Positions 59,057 to 64,000 of a DNA stretch of 64,000 bases are shown here, in pieces. The first letter of the stretch is position 1; each line of letters starts with the position of its first letter. Below the pieces are notes generated by a model. That model saw nothing but the letters and a program-made list of their open reading frames with translations. It was not told where the DNA came from and searched no databases. The stretch comes from a virus. The DNA is taken from positions 1 through 64,000 of IMG/VR virus record IMGVR_UViG_3300011261_000157. One strand, 5' to 3'. A program made the translations under genes and the position numbers.

Positions 59057-59077
59057 GTAAGATTAGGAGGACTGTGT

Positions 59078-59233
59078 ATGTTTGATGTCCATGAGCCCGT
59101 TCTATATAGCTTTGATAGCCACTCTAGATACTGCGGGCGTAACTTCTTATACTATACTACGAGATATCTAAATAGAGGTGAGCATATATCTGACAGATAT
59201 TGGTTAAGTTCAACTACACTCGCAGTGTTCTAA
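59078..59233 (+). CDS. VF-tail microprotein (51 aa)
   Basis: TAGGAGG precedes the ATG. Starts MFDVHEPVLYSFDSHSRYC, ends TTLAVF. First gene of the rightward VF island. Role unknown. Confidence 0.75.
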   Translation: MFDVHEPVLYSFDSHSRYCGRNFLYYTTRYLNRGEHISDRYWLSSTTLAVF

Positions 59234-59241
59234 AGGAATAT

Positions 59242-59394
59242 ATGCAACAGAATACATACACACTCATAATGTTCGGACGCACCTTAGTAGTAGAGCTACT
59301 TGTGCCCGATAACCATAAACTAGTACGTCAGATAAGAATATCCAAATTCGACGAACTTGAGTACTGGACAACTATGCAATTGGTGGTGTTTTGA
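59242..59394 (+). CDS. VF-tail microprotein (50 aa)
   Basis: AAAGGA precedes the ATG. Starts MQQNTYTLIMFGRTLVVEL, ends MQLVVF. TGA overlaps the next ATG. Role unknown. Confidence 0.75.
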   Translation: MQQNTYTLIMFGRTLVVELLVPDNHKLVRQIRISKFDELEYWTTMQLVVF

Positions 59395-59522
59395 TGGATG
59401 CTTTCATTTATACCATTGATGTAACCCTCGTCTCGGTCACCTACTATCCGTACTCTTCAGTACCAATTAAACCTTTGATTTATAGGTCTGGGAATTACGA
59501 TCTTATACTGGCGGTGTTTTAA
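59394..59522 (+). CDS. VF-tail microprotein (42 aa)
   Basis: Starts MDAFIYTIDVTLVSVTYYP, ends LILAVF. Clear Y-x-I-x-V then V-x-Y-Y. Role unknown. Confidence 0.8.
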   Translation: MDAFIYTIDVTLVSVTYYPYSSVPIKPLIYRSGNYDLILAVF

Positions 59523-59669
59523 ATGGATATATGGAAATACTCAGTGTCAATTAGTTACTATGACGATGTAAAGTGGTCGGATTGGAATCTTAACGATCCT
59601 AGCTTGATTTACAGAGCCAGACTTATCAAATGCCGGCTCATATACGCAGCTAACTTAGTGGTGTTTTAA
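59523..59669 (+). CDS. VF-tail microprotein (48 aa)
   Basis: Starts MDIWKYSVSISYYDDVKW, ends ANLVVF. ATG abuts the preceding TAA. Role unknown. Confidence 0.8.
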   Translation: MDIWKYSVSISYYDDVKWSDWNLNDPSLIYRARLIKCRLIYAANLVVF

Positions 59670-59680
59670 GGGAGTTGAAT

Positions 59681-59851
59681 ATGGATACAGTTGAGGGTTG
59701 GAGATACACGGTAGATATAAGTTCATTTAGAAGTTACACTAGGTACTACTTATGGTATGGACATATGGTGACGTACAGGTACTCGGCGATAGGTGGTATT
59801 TACAAGCTCAGTTACATTACCCCCTCCGCATGTAGCGTAGTTGTATTTTAA
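59681..59851 (+). CDS. VF-tail microprotein (56 aa)
   Basis: GGGAG precedes the ATG. Starts MDTVEGWRYTVDISSFRSY, ends CSVVVF. Eleven Tyr in 56 residues. Role unknown. Confidence 0.8.
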   Translation: MDTVEGWRYTVDISSFRSYTRYYLWYGHMVTYRYSAIGGIYKLSYITPSACSVVVF

Positions 59852-59862
59852 GGAGATTTAGT

Positions 59863-60006
59863 ATGCAATGGAAAGTTGTCTACTACGTAGAAAAAACAGA
59901 GACGGTGACCTGCCTTCGAGACACTCACCTGCTTGGGATTATCCTTAAGAGGGGCATTAGTCGTATGGGAGACTTTAGGAATAGGGTCTCCCTAGCTGTA
60001 TTTTAG
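59863..60006 (+). CDS. VF-tail microprotein (47 aa)
   Basis: AAGGAGA precedes the ATG. Starts MQWKVVYYVEKTETVTCLR, ends VSLAVF. A terminator-type hairpin follows within 10 bases. Role unknown. Confidence 0.75.
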   Translation: MQWKVVYYVEKTETVTCLRDTHLLGIILKRGISRMGDFRNRVSLAVF

Positions 60007-60009
60007 GTA

Positions 60010-60036
60010 ATAAAAAACCCGCTCAAGGCGGGCTTA
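60010..60036 (-). terminator. Terminator-type hairpin, stronger leftward
   Basis: CCCGC, TCAAG, GCGGG. The leftward strand ends in TTTTTTATT, a good U run serving the ribonucleotide reductase transcript; the rightward run is weak. Confidence 0.7.
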
Positions 60037-60047
60037 ATGGAGTCTGA

Positions 60048-60218
60048 ATGTACGCTGGAAGAATCTGGTTATATGGGGTGATGAGGCACTCTTCAAGCTC
60101 AGTTCGCAGGGCTAATATAACTTACTTACCTTGGAAGTATACTCCGCCTTCTAATCTACTAAAATCTAAGCAGGACTTAAGTAAGTATAGCAACTTAGAA
60201 TACATAGCCATATTCTAA
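60048..60218 (+). CDS. VF-tail microprotein variant ending IF (56 aa)
   Basis: Starts MYAGRIWLYGVMRHSSSSV, ends EYIAIF: Ile replaces Val. Convergent with the RNR large subunit gene and overlaps its stop by four bases. Role unknown. Confidence 0.65.
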   Translation: MYAGRIWLYGVMRHSSSSVRRANITYLPWKYTPPSNLLKSKQDLSKYSNLEYIAIF

Positions 60219-61936
60219 CCTTCGCATGATTTACAATCTGAATCATCCTGCTTAACGCTGATCCCACTTGTAGACTTACAGTAATATAGTGTCTTAACAC
60301 CTAACTCCCAAGCTAGTAAGTGAACATCATTGAAGTACTTAGGGTTACAGTCAAACGGGAAGAACACGTTCAGAGACTGTGATTGACAGATGTACTTTTG
60401 ACGTTGAGCCGCCTGCTGGATAATAGCCTTCTGATTAATCTCATAAGCTGTCTTAAACACTTCCTTTTCAACTTCAGTCAACTCTTCCATATGCTGGACA
60501 CTTCCACTATTGGAGATGATTGATTTCCACACCTTATCATTATTCAAACCTTTAGACTCCAGTAGAACTTCCAAGTGCTTAGACTTACGTATGAACGTAC
60601 CCTTACCAGTTACGTCAGTGTAAGCGGTGGCCGTATAAGGCTCGATACCGGCTGACACGTCCCCACAGATAATGGAGTTAGACTTAGTAGGAGCTACGGC
60701 TAACAAGTGAGTGTTGTACATACCAGTACCTACGCACCACTCAGGTTCAAATCTCTGAGCTGCTAATTCACGACTAGCTTGAGTAGACTCGTCCTTGATA
60801 AGTTTGAAGATCTCATTGTTAGCTTGCATGGCTTGAAATGATTCAAAAGGGATCATACGATCCATCAAGTAAGTATGCCACCCCATAACACCTAGACCTA
60901 AAGCTCTACCTTTGATGGCCGAGCGCACAGTGTTCTCCATGTAAGGTAGGTACTGAGCTTTATCAATGAACTCATCTAGAACGCCGTTAAGGAAGTAGAT
61001 AGCTAAGGCAGGTAAACTCAATCCTGAGTGAGTACCTCTCCAATCTTTCCATACATCATACTCAGCTAGATTAAGCGAAGATAAACAACATACGAATGAG
61101 TGAAGCGGGTCGGTGTGTAGTGTGATCTCAGAACATATATTAGTAGCTGAGACCTCAAGTCCATGCTTGCGATAAGCCAGTGGACTATTTCGGTTAACTG
61201 TATCAGAGAACATGATGTAAGGTTCGCCCGTCTCAATTCTAGACTTCATTAACTCAGTCCATTTAAGCCTGGCACCGATATCGCCGTTCTTGACCTTATG
61301 CATAAATTCATCAGACACAGTAGCGCAGTGGTGGAGATTCAAGCACTGCCTATTCACATCCCCTTCAGGACGACGCATCTTGATGAACTCTCCGAAGTCT
61401 TGATGTTCAATTGATAGATTGATAGAGGCTGACCCTCTGCGCACTTCACCTTGCTTAGAAGCTAGGATAGCACTATCATAGACCTTGGCAAAGGGGACAA
61501 TACCTTCAGACTTGCCGTTCTTACCACCTTTGATAGCAGATCCGCGAGGACGTAGACGTTGCATAGACACGCCTACCCCACCTCCGAATTTAGTCAACAT
61601 AGCTAACTCACCTAGTCCGCGCCCCATGATATCTTCCATTCGATCATCAAGGTCGATAGTGAAGCATGAGATAGGTAAGCCGCGATCGGTACCTAGGTTA
61701 GACAGAACAGGGGAAGCTGGACCCAACCAGTTCATATTGAACATTACGTAGAATAGATCCTGTTTGATATCATCGGAGAAGCTACCAGACTTACAAGCTG
61801 CACGAGCTACCCTACGGTACATGGCCTTAGGTGTTTCGCCTGGCTGCAAGTAACCTTTAGATACAGTAGTGTAACTCTCTTCAGTATACCAATTAGGAGC
61901 TTCACCTGCGGCTTTTAATTTATCTAGTTCAGACAT
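60215..61936 (-). CDS. nrdA: Ribonucleotide reductase large subunit, class I
   Basis: 573 residues, without an ATP-cone, so likely not allosterically inhibited by dATP. Landmarks: ISCF and LSNLGTDRG near 70-80, NICSEITLHTD and CCLSSLNLAEYD near 265-285 (active-site Cys and Glu), PTKSNSIICGDVSAGIEP near 415-432, KTLYYCKS with the radical-transfer tyrosines near 555, and the redox CKSC close to the end. It reduces NDPs to dNDPs with the radical subunit encoded upstream, feeding phage DNA synthesis. Its ATG overlaps the small-subunit stop by one base. Confidence 0.93.
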   Translation of the reverse strand: MSELDKLKAAGEAPNWYTEESYTTVSKGYLQPGETPKAMYRRVARAACKSGSFSDDIKQDLFYVMFNMNWLGPASPVLSNLGTDRGLPISCFTIDLDDRMEDIMGRGLGELAMLTKFGGGVGVSMQRLRPRGSAIKGGKNGKSEGIVPFAKVYDSAILASKQGEVRRGSASINLSIEHQDFGEFIKMRRPEGDVNRQCLNLHHCATVSDEFMHKVKNGDIGARLKWTELMKSRIETGEPYIMFSDTVNRNSPLAYRKHGLEVSATNICSEITLHTDPLHSFVCCLSSLNLAEYDVWKDWRGTHSGLSLPALAIYFLNGVLDEFIDKAQYLPYMENTVRSAIKGRALGLGVMGWHTYLMDRMIPFESFQAMQANNEIFKLIKDESTQASRELAAQRFEPEWCVGTGMYNTHLLAVAPTKSNSIICGDVSAGIEPYTATAYTDVTGKGTFIRKSKHLEVLLESKGLNNDKVWKSIISNSGSVQHMEELTEVEKEVFKTAYEINQKAIIQQAAQRQKYICQSQSLNVFFPFDCNPKYFNDVHLLAWELGVKTLYYCKSTSGISVKQDDSDCKSCEG

Positions 61937-62970
61937 TATGAGTCTCCGAATAGGTTGTCGATATTGAAATTAACCTTGGAATATTCAACTACTCTTGAGC
62001 TGAAGAAGTCAGTGTTAGAGATACCGCCGGATACATTATCAAACCAGCTCATCCTGTCTAAGGCTGCTTGGTCGATATTCTTCCAGTTGGACTTGAGGCC
62101 GATCTCTCTAAGTTTAGAGTTAGCTCGCTCTCTGATGTATTGCTTAAGGTCTTTAGGGTCTAACCCTCTAACTACGCCGAGGCTGAAGCATTGATCAATG
62201 AAATTATCTTCCAGTTGAACGGAAAGCCTGGCAGCGTCATAAATGCTCTTCTTAAGATCTTTAGTAAGTAACTTAGGGTTCTCGCTGATCAAGGTATTGA
62301 ATAGCCAACACCCTGCTTGAGAGTGGAGCTGCTCATCTCTGATACTCCACGCTACGATATTCTTGACGCCCATAAGTAAGTTATAACGAGATAGTCCCGT
62401 TAAGATTGCGAATGAACTGAACAGGTTCACACCCTCAGTGAAGGCGCTAAACACAGCTAGTGAACAGGCTATGTCGGCCTTAGAATTGCCCCTAACAGCT
62501 TTCAAAGCATCTAACTTAGCTAGGGCGCTAGGGTCTTGGAGGAAGGCACTGTAATTATCAAGCCCCAAAGTATCATTTAAGTAAGCATAGCCCACTTGAT
62601 GAATTGACTCCATAGAGGCAAATGCACTACACATCAGTTGTATCTCAGGCTTGGGGAACCATTTGCTCACTCGTGTGGCCCAATACTCGTTAACATATAT
62701 TTCAGTTTGAGTGAACGACTTAAGCACATTACCTAGTACTAACTTCTCACTCTCAGTCAACTCACTGTCCCAGTCTTGTAGGTCTTTCGACATAGATACC
62801 TCTGAGGGTAGCCAGTGGTTGTTTTGTTGTTTTTCCCAGAACTCGAAAGCTCTGTCATATTCAAAAGGCTTATATACATCACGTTGCGATGTTAGGCTCA
62901 AATCGAACTCCTTGATTGAATGTTTATTAATTGGGAGCTTACTTACCGCTCCAGTGGAAACCTTTCTCAT
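61936..62970 (-). CDS. nrdB: Ribonucleotide reductase small subunit, class I
   Basis: 344 residues, ferritin-like. Diiron ligand positions are visible: EIYVNEYW helix, E-S-I-H-Q-V-G-Y (Glu, His and the radical Tyr at the E-x-x-H-x-x-x-Y spacing), EGVNLFSSFAIL, and RDEQLHSQAG (Glu and His). The end VDNLFGDS-type tail can bind the large subunit. Co-transcribed with nrdA, and starting inside the end of the upstream nuclease-like gene. Confidence 0.93.
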   Translation of the reverse strand: MRKVSTGAVSKLPINKHSIKEFDLSLTSQRDVYKPFEYDRAFEFWEKQQNNHWLPSEVSMSKDLQDWDSELTESEKLVLGNVLKSFTQTEIYVNEYWATRVSKWFPKPEIQLMCSAFASMESIHQVGYAYLNDTLGLDNYSAFLQDPSALAKLDALKAVRGNSKADIACSLAVFSAFTEGVNLFSSFAILTGLSRYNLLMGVKNIVAWSIRDEQLHSQAGCWLFNTLISENPKLLTKDLKKSIYDAARLSVQLEDNFIDQCFSLGVVRGLDPKDLKQYIRERANSKLREIGLKSNWKNIDQAALDRMSWFDNVSGGISNTDFFSSRVVEYSKVNFNIDNLFGDS

Positions 62971-63565
62971 CGACTCTCAGGACTTCAAAGCGAACGCGCC
63001 CTTCATCGATGTTCTTCTTGATTCTATTCTGTTTAGGTGTAAGCTTAGCCTCTCCGGTCTTGACTTCCACGAATACTACTTCATCTTCTTCAAAGCAGAT
63101 TAAGTCGATAGGCTGGAGTAAGGACTTGGTTTCTTTACGATTGTATTTGAACTCGTCATTGAAGAACACGAACTGCTCACCTATCTGACCCATTTTAACT
63201 CTGTTACTTATCTGCTTACCTCTAGACTCTTCAAACTTAACTGTCACTTCATCTAATTGAGTTCGTAACTCTGCCATCTGAGTAGTTAGCTCACTCACTT
63301 TATCGGCGTGTACTTGCTTAGGGATTGAATTCTCAGGAGTAATCGTCGAGGCTCTGATTGTTTCTAGTTTGGCTTTTACGATGGCCAGCTCATGTTCAGC
63401 CGCTAGGTGATCGTTGAGGTCGCGCTCATGATCCTCAATCGTCTTATCTAAGAGGAGCGCTAGTTGATTAGCTTCTTCTCTTAGTCTTACTTTATCTGTA
63501 TAAGTTTTATATAAATAGAATACCAAGGCTAGGATAGCCAAAGCTACTGAGAAGACCACTTCCAT
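62939..63565 (-). CDS. Membrane-anchored nuclease-like protein (208 aa)
   Basis: Residues 1-19 form a transmembrane helix (VVFSVALAILALVFYLY). About 25-125 is a coiled coil. About 135-205 resembles the Endonuclease related to archaeal Holliday junction resolvase domain: GQIGEQFVFF, PIDLICFEEDEVVFVEVKTG (D...E-x-K catalytic pattern), LTPKQNRIK. Likely a PD-(D/E)xK enzyme tethered to the inner membrane. It overlaps nrdB by 32 bases. Target unknown. Confidence 0.7.
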   Translation of the reverse strand: MEVVFSVALAILALVFYLYKTYTDKVRLREEANQLALLLDKTIEDHERDLNDHLAAEHELAIVKAKLETIRASTITPENSIPKQVHADKVSELTTQMAELRTQLDEVTVKFEESRGKQISNRVKMGQIGEQFVFFNDEFKYNRKETKSLLQPIDLICFEEDEVVFVEVKTGEAKLTPKQNRIKKNIDEGRVRFEVLRVDEKGFHWSGK

Positions 63566-63586
63566 GTGATGTCCTTGATTATTTAA

Positions 63587-63751
63587 TTAGAATATTACTA
63601 GGGATACGAACTCGGAATGAGGAGAGTTAAGAGCAGTAGGTGATTCGTAGATCCAATACTCAGCCGCATACTTGCAACTGTTATACCCTATGTCCCAGCC
63701 GCCAGTACACACTTGAAAATAAGTTAAGGCGTAATCAGAGCCAGCTCTCAT
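63587..63751 (-). CDS. VF-tail microprotein variant ending IF (54 aa)
   Basis: Starts MRAGSDYALTYFQVCTGGW, contains AEYWIYESPTALNS, ends SLVIF. Between the nuclease-like gene and the next variant. Role unknown. Confidence 0.65.
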   Translation of the reverse strand: MRAGSDYALTYFQVCTGGWDIGYNSCKYAAEYWIYESPTALNSPHSEFVSLVIF

Positions 63752-63886
63752 CTACAGTACCACAATGGAATAACAGTCGGAGTATAGGGATATGTTATCT
63801 TGCGGCCACCAAAACTGAAGTAACCTAGATGGATCTCCAGAGTCAAGCTGAATAGGTCTATATGAAACTTCATACAAGACTATCAT
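63752..63886 (-). CDS. VF-tail microprotein variant ending VL (44 aa)
   Basis: Starts MIVLYEVSYRPIQLDSGD, contains LQFWWPQDN, ends YSIVVL: the only copy whose last residue is Leu, not Phe. TAG abuts the next ATG. Role unknown. Confidence 0.6.
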   Translation of the reverse strand: MIVLYEVSYRPIQLDSGDPSRLLQFWWPQDNISLYSDCYSIVVL

Positions 63887-63902
63887 GTATCGCAAGGTTG
63901 AA

Positions 63903-64000
63903 TTATCTGTTAACACGGCTAACCCCAAACATAATCAATACAGATAACCCAACGCCGTATAAGAAACCCTGAGTAAGGTCATTGTCCTTGGAGTGGGCGG
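63903..64000 (-). CDS. Membrane protein, C-terminal part
   Basis: Open from the window edge to TAA (63903-63905). The visible 30 residues read polar DNDLTQ then a hydrophobic helix (GFLYGVGLSVLIMFGV) and SVNR. Probably a single-pass membrane protein; the start lies outside. Confidence 0.5.
   Translation of the reverse strand, partial: AHSKDNDLTQGFLYGVGLSVLIMFGVSRVNR

Noticed and set aside
2088-63886. VF tails as a DNA-level attachment or recombination site
   Set aside because: The shared end differs at nearly every synonymous position and uses all three stop codons, so conservation is of protein sequence rather than DNA. Recombination in the tail is not excluded but is not the primary signal.
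1-64000. tRNA genes, integrase, transposase
   Set aside because: I looked for cloverleaf arms and recombinase motifs and found none; the only mobile-element trace is the NUMOD4 stub.

Overview
The window is a contiguous 64 kb piece of a large contractile-tailed (myovirus-type) bacteriophage genome with the late half almost complete. Evidence: a terminase, portal, scaffold and major capsid block; an 873-residue tail sheath protein followed by three tail-tube paralogues; a tape measure; hub, spike, gp25-like, J/gp6-like and gpI-like baseplate proteins; several large fibre proteins; and an M15 peptidase lysin. Clear sigma70-type promoters (TTGACA-17-TATACT and relatives) suggest a Gram-negative, probably proteobacterial host, but the sequence does not name it. 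I see no tRNA, CRISPR array, integrase or insertion sequence.

Layout. 1-1560 (+): small early genes behind individual strong promoters, including a PhaR N-domain protein. 1561-1805: bidirectional gap with a terminator and a 20-bp tandem repeat. 1806-5322 (-): a second early operon. 5380-5460: divergent promoters. 5509-6641 (+): two microproteins and a sigma-region-4-like regulator. 6645-7070: a gene-free, highly structured stretch, probably a non-coding RNA. 7086-15569: packaging and head genes, with the small terminase apparently reached by a -1 frameshift. 15645-24888: neck, sheath, tube. 25702-26621: tail-assembly chaperone with a T TTT TTG frameshift. 27059-49475: tape measure, baseplate, fibres. 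50014-56795: lysis genes and a giant fibre. 56981-60218: two gene islands made almost only of one microprotein family, plus a stub of a homing endonuclease. 60215-63565 (-): class I ribonucleotide reductase genes and a nuclease-like protein.

The most unusual feature is a dispersed family of at least 56 microproteins (42-84 residues) sharing one extreme C-terminus: a hydrophobic residue, then A/V/T/G/Q, then Val-Phe and the stop codon. In the same proteins a tyrosine-rich amino half carries an alternating pattern (Y-x-V-x-I, then V-x-Y-Y). Codons for the shared tail vary synonymously and all three stop codons occur, so protein sequence is what is conserved. Copies are inserted between ordinary genes, always co-oriented with the local transcript, commonly overlapping neighbours by 1-4 bases, and are often the first gene after a sigma70-type promoter. 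They are absent from the head block (5.8-23.9 kb) and crowd the tail/baseplate, lysis and accessory regions. I know of no described family matching this and call it here the 'VF-tail family'.

Other notable points: two candidate programmed -1 frameshifts (A AAA AAG and T TTT TTG), a small beta-rich module repeated in sheath, neck, baseplate and fibre proteins, and tail-only relics of the VF family that suggest gain and loss of copies.
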